Assembly: GCA_000711775.1 (NCBI GenBank)
Contig: ARYC01001084.1
Coordinates: 22,509-86,508, forward strand
Length of the DNA: 64,000 nt
Direction: 5' to 3'
Source of the DNA: Oxytricha trifallax
Taxonomy: Eukaryota > Ciliophora > Spirotrichea > Sporadotrichida > Oxytrichidae
In this document: piece after piece, positions 24,201-36,822 of the stretch
How positions within the stretch are numbered: the first letter of the stretch is position 1
How the letters are laid out: every line of letters begins with the position of its first letter
The notes under the pieces: model-generated
The model's input: only the letters and a program-made list of their open reading frames with translations
Told to the model about the DNA's origin: nothing
The model's database searches: none
Translations under genes and position numbers: made by a program

Positions 24201-25785
24201 GATTTTAATTTCTTTCATAAATTACTTTTGATACATAAATAATATCATCTATTTAATTTAAATATATAAAACTTTAATTAGTTTGTTGATACCTATTGAC
24301 ATTAGCTTTAGCCTTGTTCATAAGCTTTGTAATTTTCTTTAGCTAATTGTTAAGTTTGTTTTTGAGAATTTAATCCAATGATGTTGTAAATTCTTCGTTC
24401 TTAAAGCATACATCTGTTTATACTTCACAATGATTTTTCTCAATGATATCCAAATGTTACGTAAACTTCTTTAGTCTCTGCTGCAAATCAAAATTCTCTT
24501 TTGATCTTTCTTGAAGTGTCTCCTGACTGATTTCATATAATTCTCTCAGCTTTTTCATCTCTTGCTTTATTGTCTGATTCTCGTCCTTGAAAAAATGATT
24601 CTATCCTTCAAGTTGAATCTTTTCAAGGTCCCATTATATACTGCCTGTAGATAGAGCAGATCTCATTCTTTCAAGGTTAACCAGCACAGCTTAATCGTCT
24701 CGCTTCATCTACCTAACTTCATCCATTAAATTGAAGTCTTCTTTGATTTTTTAAGTGTTTACTTTCTTCAATTTTTCTTTAAACTCTAAATTTGATCTGA
24801 CTAAATCCCAATTGTAAATGATTTCCTTTACATCATTTTCTAAGTTTCGTTTTTGAACTTCCATTAAATATCTTTCATCTTCTTCTCTATTTACAAAGCC
24901 GATCAGTTCAAGAATGATTCTCTTGTGATTAGTTAAATTTAGTTCAGACACATCTTTTGTGTCTAAGACGTCTTATAGCTAATCTTTAATGTAATAGTTA
25001 TCGATGATTTTGTTCTTTTTATCAATAAACTTGTTTAGCAAAAAACTTCTATCTGTTTTAAGTTTGCCAATTTTATAGCAGAGCTGCTGAATAATTGAAA
25101 ACCAGTTCTTTTCTTACTCATCAAAATACTTTCGAAACAATTTAAGCATTAGCTGACCCTTTTCTTTGCATTCTACAAAAACTTACTTAATCATTTCCTG
25201 CAAAGCCATAAAAACGATAAATGCAGTGTATCTCTCATTTGTTTACTTTTTCTTAGTCTCAGTGTTTTGTTCTGGTGAACCCAATTCCTCATCTAAAATG
25301 GATTTACTCAGTTTTTTCTATAACTACTGCTCTTTTAGCTTTTATTTAGCTCTAAATATCTTAAATTCTTCAAGGACACTTGCATATTCTTCAGGGTCTT
25401 TAACTTTCTTTAATTTGATTGCCTCTTTAACAGTATCTTTATAGCTTTTTAGATGCTTCTTGTGATATTAATTCATTGTTTTTAGATACTTCTTGTCTCC
25501 TAATATAAGTTCCAATTCCTCGAGGTCTATGTCATACTCGTCTCTTAAAGATTCTTTTATTTACACCCTGATTTCAGGTGCCATTGAAAACCCAGAGTAA
25601 AGTTTCTGGTTCATTGCCAGTTCAAGCTCGTCCTTGGATATCAAATCTTCAACGAGCAGTTTGTCATTAAGTAGGTCCTTGATTATTTTTTCAAAAGTTT
25701 GCACATCTTCTCTGCCAAACTCAGATTCCAAATTCTTAAAACAGTTTAATAAGTAAACACCAAGAATACAATAAATTAATATGGT
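24163..25785 (-). CDS. coiled-coil protein, 5' end missing
   Basis: Continuous frame of about 540 codons. The first readable part, LGVYLLNCFKNLESEFGRED, has no upstream ATG before a TGA, so the first MDS is elsewhere. The body is charged and helical with heptad-rich stretches (KLKEQQLQKKLSK, QRLKKFTQHLDIIEKNH), typical of ciliary or cytoskeletal coiled-coil proteins. Coding character fades after NVNRYQQTN (about 24288); the formal TGA at 24165-24163 overlaps the 3' end of the convergent EF-hand gene, so the true end is probably near 24285. No specific family assigned. Confidence 0.7.
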
Positions 25786-25803
25786 AAGAAATTTAATGCT
25801 TAA

Positions 25804-27225
25804 TCATAATAAAATTTAATACTTGTATTAACTATGGAAAAAATAGCTTGTTAAATTTATATATTGATACAATTAAGTGTATTTAAAATAGACTTAATTA
25901 ATTAGATATAAAAGACTTTACTTAAAATAAAATTCAAAAATCTAGTAATGGTTTTACTACTACTAATTTTGGCTATCAATTCCAGATGCCAGATCAACGG
26001 ATTGTTTTTTCGATGTATTTAGCCCTTTCAATTTATTCTTTTTATCTATTGAATCAGATATTTTATGAAACTCCTCAATAAAAGTGGAATCCTCATTAAA
26101 TAGCTTAAGATGGTTCTTGAAAGTTATTTTCTCTCTCAATGTATTAGCTGCTATAGATTGTTGACTTATAGATTAATGCAAGTTATTGATTGACTTTTGA
26201 CTTTGTTCCTTAAGGTAATTCTTATAAATTTCCCTCGGCTTCTCATAGCTTAAATTTTTTAATGACAAAGAGACAATATTAAACAATAATAGATATTAAA
26301 TAATTGAAACACTATTATCATCAACTTTCTTTCTGTATTCTTCCAGGGTATTCAACTCTATTACATTAGATAGTTTACTCTAGTCTATTTATAATACCTT
26401 TATTTTGGTGTCATCGAGCAGACTCTATTAATTAATCATTAAAGTTTGATCTTCATTTTGAACGCTATTCTCATTTTTGAGTCTTTCAACGCTTTTCTCT
26501 CCGTTTGTGAGTAAGCTTATCATTTGAACAAAAGAATTTCTTGCGTTTGTTAGGTGTTCAATAGGATTAGAGCTGCCCTTCATATTTGATTAAAGAGGGG
26601 CATTTGCATCTACCATAAAAATAGACGAATTTCTTTTCAAGATATTAGGACCTACATTCTGGTGGATACTAGAAGGACTCAAAGCGCCTGTAAGTTTGTT
26701 TACATATTTTCCACCAAGGGGCTTCATTAAATTCTTATAGAAATCTCCGTAATTATTTCTCTGAGTCTTATGCGGAAGATGCTAAGTATTGCCATTAATT
26801 TTCTTTTGAGATATTGCCTTATCTTATTATGATTGATTTCCCATCTTTATTTTTGGAAACCGCTTATCCATGTATTCATTCAAAGACTTCAAATTTTACA
26901 CAACGTTCTGAGTTCCTAATCCCTTTTAGTAATTTTGAATAGTAGGGCTGCTATAATCTCCTATATAGTCAAACTCCAAATCCTTTCTCTGACTTTATAT
27001 GGTTGAGTATCCAGGTTTTTATGCATTTTAAATGTCTGGCAAAGTAGACTAAGATTAAGATTACTACAACCTTTTATTTGTGAACTAAACTGAGTTCTCA
27101 TTAGTCTAAATCATAGAAATATCCTCATTAAACACTTAAGAGTTAGTCTTAAGTTTAAGAGGTTTTTTATTCTGGAAAATTTACTTTTAATCTACGGATT
27201 GCTAGCTTGGTTACTTAGTATCCAT
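25804..27225 (-). CDS. hypothetical Ser/Gln/Asn-rich protein
   Basis: ATG 27225 opens one uninterrupted frame of about 470 codons (MDTKQPSQQSVDQ...), ending formally at TGA 25806-25804. Coding character is strong down to GIDSQNQQQQNH (about 25950); the last 50 codons are AT-driven and hydrophobic, so an IES or the true 3' end may lie there. Polar, basic, with a central GEKSVERLKNENSVQ helix. No domain recognised. Downstream neighbours on the same strand are separated by short AT-rich spacers. Confidence 0.75.
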
Positions 27226-27316
27226 TTATAATAGATTTTTAAGTTTAGAATAATTAAAGTTATACGATTAATTTGTTTATACTTAAAAATACTTTAAAAC
27301 ATTCCATAATTAGTTT

Positions 27317-29121
27317 TCAATAAAATAGCTTTTATTCATAATTAATAGCCAGTATCTCTTCTTTATCACTGTGATAGTTTTGATCATCGTTTTCGTTCTC
27401 AAGGCGATTTTTATCATATAAAACCTTTTGCCCCGAGATCCTTTTTGCAGCAGCATACTCTGACTACAATTTATTAGTCCCAATAAGATATAAATTCATA
27501 ACGTCCTCCTCAGTAGTTGGAGAAATTAAATGAGAATATTAGCCTCTAATAAGTTCAGTTGTCTTCTCCATTTAATCTAAAGCTTGCAACTTCTTGCGAC
27601 TCAAGTGAGAAACTACTGATTAGTTGTAAGAGTATCTTGACCCTATTAGATTTCTCTAGTCTATCTTTTAGGTGCTCTAAGCATCTAAATCTGAAATTTT
27701 TAAGGAATACTTCTTGCTTGTTAGGAACCTAGGATTTTTGTCGCCTAATTCTCTGATATTAATAAGAGATTTCAAACTATCTGTTGTCTAGTACATTGGG
27801 TGATCATCTTCATTTTCTTCTTTAATAACTGCCTGCTTGAAATTTTCGTTTATCCACTGAGTTTAAGATACGTAGCCATCTTGATATCCATTATCATTAC
27901 TTTTTATAGTTTAGTTAAACTAATGTGTCTCTCCAAACCTATCCATAAAATAAGAACCTGTTGCATCTCCTATATTTCGCCTTGATTAATCTAGATTCGG
28001 AACTCTAATAATTTCTGTTGGCTTGCAGCTCTTATCTAAATATACACTTGCCATATCGTTTGATTGACCAATACTATCAAGATATAGGAATGTCTTTTTT
28101 GCCTCTTCTTTTTCAAGTTAATTTTGTTCTCTCAAAGCTAGATTTCTAACTTGTTCTTCAGTTTTATTTTTTGGCTTTTAATAAGTTCCCTAAAGCCTCA
28201 AGTTGATATTATTGATGTGATAATTTCTTAGATTTGCTCTCCAGAGAGTAGATCCTAAAGTGTCGATACCAACTCTAGCTTTGTCAACCAATTCTTAAGT
28301 TTCAATTTTCTTCCTGAACTCAAAGGTTTGATGCATTAGACTATTTTCAGTTGCTTATTTATGAGATTTTATTGCAAGTTAATTTTTCTTTTTCTCCCAA
28401 AAATCTTTAGCCTGTTCATATCTCTGAAATATTCTCTGTGACTTTGATTACTATAGCTTGATATTTTGAGGTAGTTACTCTAATTATTATTGTTCTTCTA
28501 TTTCATTTTCTTTTATCTTTTCATTAAGATCACTGAACATACGATCTATATATTAGTCACTGACTATTTTCTCTTGTTAAGCATTTGGCTTATTTGAAAA
28601 ATTGACTCCTTTTTGTTAACTATTTGAGGAATTAGTCTCCATTGAGCTGATTTTATGATTTCTCAAACGCCTTCCTTAAGGAGTTGATATAGTACTTTTT
28701 AGAATTCCTTAATTCTAACTACCATTAGTTGTCTGAGTTTATTGCTTCTTTGCTTTTTGGGATTCTTTTAGTTTATTTTGAGCTTGCTTGAATATATCAG
28801 GGGTTCCAAGAATTGATCTTTTTTGCATTTTACCCTCATCATTCATTATGAACAGCTTTTGCTTGCCTAAAATTATGAAAAAAATATTGCCTTACTTTTA
28901 GATAACTTTTCAGGAGAAAGAAAACTATCTGGATCATCATCAGATTTTTATATCCCTTTATGTTCATACTATTGTCTCTTATATTCTTGCAGTCTAGTTT
29001 CACTCATCTGCTTTTTAAGTAAAAACGCCCTTTTTACGTTATGCAATTTGCTTTAATTTTCTTGATTTCTCTATACTAGAATTTTGTCTCCACTTATCGC
29101 TTTATCGAAATTTATTTTCAT
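27317..29121 (-). CDS. hypothetical coiled-coil/basic protein with a 29 nt intron
   Basis: ATG 29121 to TGA 27319-27317, about 590 codons, complete in the window after removing one GTAAGG...TTTTAG intron at 28867-28895. Early part is basic and helical (RAFLLKKQMSETRLQEYKR); middle has EEQQQLEQLPQN and WEKKKNQLAIKSH helices; a central region around VGIDTLGSTLWRANLRNYH looks globular. No known domain recognised. The start codon overlaps the stop of the upstream frame (ATGA). Confidence 0.85.
28867..28895 (-). other. 29 nt intron
   Basis: GTAAGGCAATA...AATTTTAG, one of the shortest plausible introns here. Reading through gives TGA within 20 codons; removal joins EKLSK to QKLFIMND in frame. Confidence 0.8.
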
Positions 29122-29583
29122 TACTAATGTTTAAATTTAACATCTTAAAGTTATTTACTTGGAGGGAGACTTTGATTTGTAGTAGAGGGGAATCCACCAT
29201 TATTTCTTTCCATTAGACTTCCATATTTCAAAGTGATGTTAGTTGAATATATTGGATTACTCACATCAATGACAGGCTGATATGAACTAATGCTAAATTG
29301 AACAATTTCAAACATTATAATAAAAAAATACTTTTGGTGAGCTGTGTTCTATCTTGACCTTATATCCCCTACTATTGAGGTTAAATTTTTCTAACTTAAA
29401 GGTGTCTGATAACTTTTTAAGTCTTTTATAAGGATAGAGTTTGATCTGCTCATTATTATATTGCTTTATATATTTTTACTTCAAAATATTTTTAAAACTA
29501 TATCTAAGAATAAATTGCTATCCATCGTAATTTTTACTGTCAAGATAATCATTAAATTATAATTGACAAAAGAAATATTGCAT
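29118..29583 (-). CDS. small hypothetical protein, frame broken by an unresolved IES/intron
   Basis: ATG 29583 reads about 90 codons (basic, Tyr-rich: NYDGQQFILRYSFKN, RLKKLSDTFKLEKF) to a TGA near 29310. A second frame (SISSYQPVIDVSNPIYSTN...) continues to TGA 29120-29118, overlapping the next ATG by 4 nt. An AT-rich stretch at about 29305-29350 separates them and probably is an IES or intron; I found no pointer that fits. Function unknown. Confidence 0.55.
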
Positions 29584-29603
29584 AATATAAAACTTAGCTG
29601 AAA

Positions 29604-31076
29604 ATGGAAAAAATGCAATCCTCGGAAATATCTGCATCATCGAAACATGAATATCTCCATAAGCAATGGACTCGATTAATGACCTTTAAATTGAGTTAAA
29701 TTGATAAAAATCTTATATAGTAGAGACTCCAAGATTAAAAACAGCAATCCAATCCAATGATTATGAAGCAGGCTAAACATTAAGGTGGAGCAGCAAGCAG
29801 AAAACCAAAGAAATTCGGAGTCATGCAATTGCAAATCAATCGAGCTAAGATTGAAATGGGTAGATTTGAGAAAAACACGCAAATTTAAGAGAAAGAGTAA
29901 AAACGAGAGGATATGGTATTGGCAGCTACTTAACTAGCTATTTATGAAGCCTAGGATATAGCAAATAATAAAGTTAGCAAAGAAAGTAGGAAAAATTAAG
30001 CTAAAGGGAATAATTTTCTCACAAATAGTATAAGCCAAATTATTTCAAGTGAATGTATAATAGTAAATACATATTATACCTTCTTTAAATACAAGAGTAA
30101 ATCAATATCAACAGAGGATATTACAATTCCACTGCATTAAATTGAAATAAAGCGATATCTAAGGTTCGTGGATAAAAGCCACGATCATATGAAAGGTTTT
30201 AGTAATCTTAATGTTTCATCTGTTAATAATTCAGAAAGTAGGAAAAATAGCTTAATAAAGCCTTAAAACACAAACAATTTTTATAATGAAAATTAAATTT
30301 CTCTAACCTTTCCATAGTAATTAGCTTTAAAGAAGTTAAAAGCTAAATTGATGTAGTAACAAGAAGGGGATAATTATACAAATAATTAAGAAACAAATTA
30401 TAGAGAAAGATAAGTGTAAAAATCAAAGGGTTCTGCTTTTGGCTTGGTCAAATATAGAACTCTGTATAATGAAGAAGGCAGCTAAGACCAATCATATTAT
30501 TTGAGAAATGCTTAAAATAAAAATCACCTATACAACAATAACAAAAATTTTGCTGTTAATTCAAAGAACTTAGAGTTTGCAAAGTAATTTAATACACCGA
30601 AATTTGACATCATGTCATCTAGAAATATAGCCGATTTAAAGATGCAAAATTCTGGTCCTTTGATATTAAGTAAACAAAAGTTATCGCTTCCAAAGATTTC
30701 TCCTATTAAACCTATGATTGATAATTCTCCATTCACTTAAATTTAAGGATTTTCTGATTTCCATTCATCTAGAAATATATCCCCAAAGAGGATTCGCTCC
30801 AAAGACTAGTCAATAACTTTCGAACACTTATATAATTAATAGTCTAATGAAATATTGGAAGATTCCTACTAATCTATTAACTTAACTAAGAATACTGAAA
30901 CTCAGATTAAATATCACAGAGGAGTATTAGCGTTCCCTAAAATTGGCAAAGCTAAAAATTCACATATAATGGATTCATTAAATAACATAATTTCAGATAT
31001 TACTAAATACCGGGAGGATGAGCTATTTAAAGTAGATTAGAGTTAAAACATGTCTATTTCTTAATATAATTAATGA
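29604..31076 (+). CDS. hypothetical 490-residue basic protein
   Basis: Complete uninterrupted frame, ATG 29604 to TGA 31074-31076, with frequent TAA/TAG Gln. Very basic start (KHEYLHKQWTRLMTFKL, GGAASRKPKKFG), a helical IQEKEQKREDMVLAATQLA segment, then long Ser/Asn/Lys-rich tracts with proline-rich KISPIKPMI. A short AT-rich in-frame stretch near 30050-30090 might be an IES divisible by three. Starts 20 bp from the divergent ATG at 29583. No family recognised. Confidence 0.85.
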
Positions 31077-31143
31077 TTTATTATTGAATTATTATTTAAT
31101 CGCTTAATTTAATGAAATTTAATTTATAATAAAAGTTATTTAA

Positions 31144-34100
31144 TCAAGATTTATGAAATAATTCAATCTTAGGTATTGTTTGAGGCTAGTCTTATTAAGC
31201 CTCATTGCCGTTTATATCTTTTTAAGTCTCTGATTATTTTAATTGCTAATTGACTGTATTTTAGAATCTTTCCGAGATCTGTAAGCTCATACTTGGACTG
31301 TTAAACTTAGTCTTAACATTTGTATTTTTGAGGAACATAGAACTTAAAATGCTAACCTGACCTCTAAGCTTCACTGCTTCAGGGTTCTCTGACCTCCCTT
31401 CTTACAGATATCTCTTAAGTAAATCGAAATTGTAGTCCATCTGCCTAGTACATTCATGGATTGATGATATGTACTTTGAACTTTTCTTGCTTATCTTTTT
31501 AATGACGACTTCAGGAGTCTCTTCATCTTCAATGTCAATTTTTGGTTCTTCATCTGAGTAAAATTGCTCAAGTTCTTCTTCATCTTCATACTCTGAAAAG
31601 TCTGGGATCTTCTTAGATCCAACAGGTGAAGTTGCACTTGAGGTAACATTGCTTTCTGCCATGTTTCTTATTTTTTTCTTAATTGATCTCTTCAGGGCTT
31701 ACAAATTCTTGGAGCTTTTTGAATCTAGCTGTTCCATTGCCTTAGTAAAGAAAGCTCTTCTTCTCAGCCCTTAAACTCTTAAATTTTCAGCTGTTATTGG
31801 GAATAAATCGCACAAATTTAGGAATACTTTCTTTGCTACACACATAAACCTCACATTTTCCCCTTTAGATTTAGTTTTAAAGTTTATATTTGACTTAAGG
31901 TCATAAAATATTTGATAGTCTCCGAACACTGAATACTATGGCAAGAGAATGAAATCCTTATTTAAGTATCTGTTATACAGTGAAACTTAACCTTCCCTGA
32001 TAAAGTATAATTCATGTACTTTGTGGCCGTATTGTATAACAGTTTAGTCAGGCTCATAAATTCTGCAGTACATATTTATAATAAGTTCATTTAAGAATCC
32101 TCTCTCGCAATGCTAAAAGAATCCTCGGAATTATTAAAAAACCCAAACATTTATATCAATTAAAATCAATAAATTTCCGTTCAATATTTAGATCATATTT
32201 ATTGATATCATATTTTTTTAAATTAGATTTATAACTATATATCTCCGAAAGTAAATGATATAACAGATCATTTTTGCAAATCATAATTCATTTTAATCTT
32301 TTATATAAAAATTGAAATGAAAAATTATTAATAGAAAATTGAACATTATCATAAATAGCAAAAGATCACTATATTGTTCTTAGTTTGCTATATTCATATA
32401 TTATTTTCTTACTAAAATTTAATATTAACCTTTTAAAAAATTAAAGTGCCTTTTATTGTTAGAAATCTTTGAATAGAATGTTGATTAGTTCTGTCTACAT
32501 TTTAGGCGAAACCTAGTGATAAAAGGGAAATTCCTCTATGATTAAATTGAAGTCATGCAAGAATGCATCTTGAACATATCTCTTGATCGAACTATATAAA
32601 TCTGGAGGAATATAATTAGGCTTGTTAGATTTCTCTACTTTTTTAATCCAGATATCTAGACTGCTAACTTTCTCATCAAGCAAGCTTTCAAAACTATCAT
32701 TCTTATTTAAAACCCCAAAACCCCTTTTAAAAATAATTAATATTAGATTTAATATGTGTTCTATTTACATTTCAAAATCAATGAATATAAATATCGATCA
32801 TGAATTTTTCAAATTTAAAAGCTATAGAAATTAATTCACTTAAAGTAATATATTTAAAATATTTAAGATAATTATTAAGATGGAATAGTTACATTCAGCT
32901 TTTAATTAAACCTCTCTAAATTCTTTTGATTATTTTGCCTATAAACATCAATGAAATAAATAATTTTAGCACGATTAACTTAAAAACACTAAATAATTTA
33001 TAAAATTTACTAAAATTTAATCAAAATCTTGTTTTTCTCCTATTTTGTGAAGTTATGGATTTCTCTGTGTGCAAAAAAAAATTAGTTACTAATTTAATCT
33101 ATAAGTTCAATTGAAATTATTCTATAAAAACTAAATAAATTGTCAAACATATAATCTTGCTGAGTGATAAATGAATTAGGATAATTAATTAATATAAAAA
33201 TATTAAATTCTTAATAAATAGCATACTCAAAAGTCTCATAATAATTCCATTTTTATTTTTTGTTAATCAAATTAAATATAGAAATACTAAAGTAAAGGCA
33301 TTTAATTTATTTTACTTAATAATTTTTCATATAATTTTCTATTTTATCAATATTATTTAATTTAAATATAAATAGACATAAGAATTCTCTAAGAGCCAAG
33401 AATTATACTTTAAATTTCAAAATGCTCCCTAATTATAATTATAATTTGATTTGATTAATTAGGTTTTTTTGGATTATATTTTAATGCCATAACCTTCAAT
33501 CAATTATAAAATTTATTAGCAGATTTATAATGATAAATGAATAAGAGTGAGAACATTTTTCAATCCAATAGAACATACTATTTAATGCGGGACTAACTAT
33601 GAAATTAATTGAAGAATTGATTTAAATTTCAATATTAAAAGCCAGTGCACTTTATTTTATTAATAATAAAATATTGTTGGTTTTTTAATTGATCATATTA
33701 TTTATACTCCCCATCATAAATGAAAACAAACTCAAGCCAATAAACTATGAATATCGATAAAAAATAATAAAAAATTACCTCTAAACTCATACAGAATATA
33801 AATTCATCTCTTAAATTACCTGTATGATCTCCATAACCAACAGTTGTGATAGTTTAAAGAATAAAGTACAACGCAAATATGTATATTTATCTGAAGGCTT
33901 CAGGATCGATAAAACTGGGATCTGAGTAAATCCAGCCTTTTCTTTGATCTTCTGGAAGATAAACATTAATAATTTTTTTCATGGACTATGTAAAGTTTAA
34001 GAATAAGTATATCTCTCTCTTCTGCCAATATAGATGTAAATACAAGCCAGTATATGTGTGGAAAAAATCACAAATATCATAAGGGTTAGTAGATTTGCGT

Positions 34101-34862
34101 AGTCGGCAACTTTCATACGATTATAACCTCTACTTAGTAAAAACTTTACTAAGATAAATTTGAACAAAGCAAAAAGCCTTTCTGCATGCACAAACCTTGC
34201 TAGTTTGAAGAGATAGAGCGCTTTTGACTCATTGGCGATAAGTGATGGAATAACTGACAAGAAGTCGAATAAAATAAAATGATTCATAAATTTAATTTTT
34301 TTCTTAATGTTATATGAAGTAGCCACTAAAAAGCAATGGATTAAAAGTTTCAAAAATTTACCTAAGGTAAGAGAAAGCTGTTTCTTTTAAAATCTTTTTC
34401 TCTCCATTTATTTTAAAAAAGCACATAACTATGTCAATGCAAAATATTACATCATTTACAGTTTCCATTACTGTTACAGATGAATAGTATTCAGGAAAAA
34501 CCAAACTATAGCATTTTTTGTATAAAACTCATATATACTTACACATAAGGAGTTGCAAACAAAGTGTAAATTGTGAAGATATACATGATCACTGACCACG
34601 CTTGACCCATACTTTGAGTGGTGTCAATCATGTACCAAGCTGTCTTTTCTTACTAATTTTTCCAGTAATTGTTCACAGATATAAAATTTCCATCCTCATC
34701 CACTAAGCCATTTTCGTCAATTGGTTCAACTCGAACTTCACTCTACAAAGCTGCTTTCATGCGATTAATGATGACTTGCTGCCAAAAATACCTTCTTACT
34801 TGCGACCAGAGATACAAACGCTTTTCTTTCTTCTTATGTTAATAATTACATGGATTATACAT
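31144..34862 (-). CDS. voltage-gated K+ channel with cyclic-nucleotide-binding domain
   Basis: ATG 34862. S1 (VIMYIFTIYTLFATPYV), S2 (VNDVIFCIDIVMCFF), S3 (FILFDFLSVIPSLI), an S4-like basic segment (FKLARFVHAERL), S5, then a pore with TITTVGYGD selectivity filter near 33830. C-linker (SLDIWIKKVEKSNK...FHDFNLIIEEFPFY) at about 32465-32706 and CNBD (IQYGHKVHELYFIREGQVS, VFGDYQIFYD) at about 31690-32110. The acidic tail starts MAESNV (31662) and ends at TGA 31146-31144. Breaks: near 34510-34545, 34330-34370, 33970-34010, a large one about 32710-33780 between the pore/S6 and C-linker, and about 32110-32465. Selective K+ channel of the EAG/CNG-related type abundant in ciliates; acts in plasma or ciliary membrane. 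Confidence 0.88.
32710..33780 (-). other. large IES region inside the K+ channel gene
   Basis: About 1.07 kb of AT-rich DNA with no coding character between the MDS ending after the TVGYGD pore and the MDS beginning KRGFGVLNKNDSFES. Part of S6 should be encoded at one edge; exact pointers not found. No transposon features seen. Confidence 0.6.
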
Positions 34863-34920
34863 AAATAGGGAGGTAACATTTTGAATTTGAATATTAAAAC
34901 AAAATATCATTGATTTAAAT

Positions 34921-36285
34921 ATGGTTGAAGCATAATCCACTGGAAGCAAAAAGGTGAAGCTCCTTGAAACTAAGAGAACTGAGCCAACACCACCCAAACA
35001 GACCATAGAGGATATTAACTAAATCATTCTTGAAAAGTTGAATCAGCTTGAGTCTACTCATAAATCTGTGGGGAATTAAAATCAAAGTGATGAGTAATCT
35101 AAAAATGCAGCTAAATCTGAATAATCGTAAGTTTATTAGATCAATATAAGCAAAATGCTATTATATGTTGCATGTGGTACATAAAGTGCTTACAAACGAT
35201 ATACAAAGATTTACTAATTAGATTTAAACATATTTATAGAGAACTTATGATCAAGCTTGATGCTATTTATGGAAATACAGATTTGGATAATTAAGCTAAA
35301 GCAGAGGAGCTAAGCAAATTATATCAGGAAGTATTATCAAATAATATATTGATACTAATTATACAGTATTTGAGCAAATTTACTTTTCTCAATAATCGCA
35401 GAAGAATTGAAGAATGTCCACAAATAAATCATCAACTCAAGAATTTAGGAAGATCAAAATGATACTCGCATCCAAATAGTAGAGCAACAACGCCAGAAAT
35501 CAATCTTAATCCTAAATAAGTACCAGGTGTTAACTACAGAGTATTAGACTCAGTACAAGCAATTCCAAGAGCGCCACCAGTCTATCATTAACTCTGAGGT
35601 TTAGAAGCGTCAGTCAATCATCACAAACTTTGAGTCTCATTTGAACCAAATCAAGTCCCAGATGGCCGAAGACGCAAAACGCATGTCTGAGGATAATGAG
35701 ATTGGCAAGGAGAACAATCAGCTTCAAGAATAGTACGAGGCTTTGATAAAGGAAATTGATGAAAAGAGCGAGCTTATGGAAAAGTAAATAGAAGAAAAGG
35801 AAAAGACCTCTGGAACTATCGAGGAAGAGATGAACGAGAAGATCACCTCTCAAGAGCAAGAAATCAAGAAGCAAATTGTTATCTATCAAGAGCAATGCGC
35901 CATCAAGCTCTAAGAAGAGAAGGACCTCGTCAAAGTTCATAATGATTACAAAAAGAAGCATGAGGAGTTCGCCAAAGCCATGAAAAAGAGCAAGGATACT
36001 TTCAAGGTGTACGAGGGCGAGATCAAGAACATGAACCAAAGAATCTAGGATCTACTCAAGCAGAAGAAAGATTTGCTGGGCAACAACAAAAAGAAGGCAG
36101 CTGGCAAGGATTCAGCAACCGTAGAGAAGGAATTCCAGGCTTAAGCAGAGAAATGGAACTAGGAGAAGGAGCAACTTAACAAGGAGAGAGAAGATCTTAA
36201 AGCCATGTGTCAAGAAATTCAAGATCAAATCAAGCTTGTTAAGGAAGGAGCAGTTGCTAGCAAGAAAATTGATGCTACTGTATGA
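34921..36285 (+). CDS. taxilin-like coiled-coil protein
   Basis: ATG 34921 to TGA 36283-36285. After removal of an intron (35127-35239) and an IES (35332-35453) it encodes a polar N-terminus and then about 320 residues of coiled coil. Segments such as HNDYKKKHEEFAKAMKKSKD, VYEGEIKNMNQRIQDLLKQK and LKAMCQEIQDQIK match the order and spacing of the taxilin domain, which binds syntaxins and nascent polypeptide complex in animals. Codon use is richer in G+C than neighbours, suggesting high expression. Its ATG lies 58 bp from the divergent K+ channel ATG. Confidence 0.75.
35127..35239 (+). other. intron in the taxilin-like gene
   Basis: GTAAGT...TTATAG, 113 nt; removal joins AAKSEQS to ELMIKLD in frame. 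Confidence 0.8.
35332..35453 (+). other. IES in the taxilin-like gene, pointer AGGAAG
   Basis: AGGAAG at 35326-35331 and 35448-35453. Removal (122 bp) joins LSKLYQE to DQNDTRIQ in frame. Confidence 0.8.
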
Positions 36286-36822
36286 AAAGTAATTAATAAA
36301 TGAGAAAACGAGTTGGATTTTACTGCATGTAAGGAGGAAAATTATAAAGTTTGGTGAAGCTTATTTTTAATTACTGATACTTATCAATTGATCATTTTAT
36401 AAGTTTATTTTTCACAAGTGAGCTAATAAAAACATTTTATTGCTAGAATATATTATTTTGGGAAATATATACTTTTTTTAAAAAAGTTTTTATATAAATT
36501 ATTAGATTATAATCATTTTTGAATTAAAAATTAGTTTGACAAATGATTTAATGGTTGGCTTTAATCTGTAGCTTTATTTTTATTGATTTTTCGTATTCAT
36601 AATAAATATTTCTCTGTAATTCTGTCATATTTTACGTTAAAATATATCTGTTTATCAACTTTTTCTACATTTATCAATTTAGTCACACTTTTTCATAAAT
36701 CTAATGATTCTAGGGACATTAGTTTGATATTTTTTAAACAAATTATTAAATTATATTTAATTTCATATTCCATTAAATCTCTGTTCCTATATCAATATAG
36801 TAACTAATAAATATATAATAAG
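36286..36822. other. AT-rich spacer, no gene seen
   Basis: Contains only AT-driven short frames. ATATATAATAAG just before 36823 is a possible promoter for the next gene. Confidence 0.55.

Noticed and set aside
32709-32725. Perfect C4A4C4 telomere-like block, thought to be a solo TBE end or telomere seed
   Set aside because: On the minus strand it reads in frame as RGFGVLNKND directly into the K+ channel C-linker; it is coding sequence.
35614-36039. 141-codon Leu-rich minus-strand frame
   Set aside because: Antisense shadow of the taxilin-like coiled coil on the plus strand.
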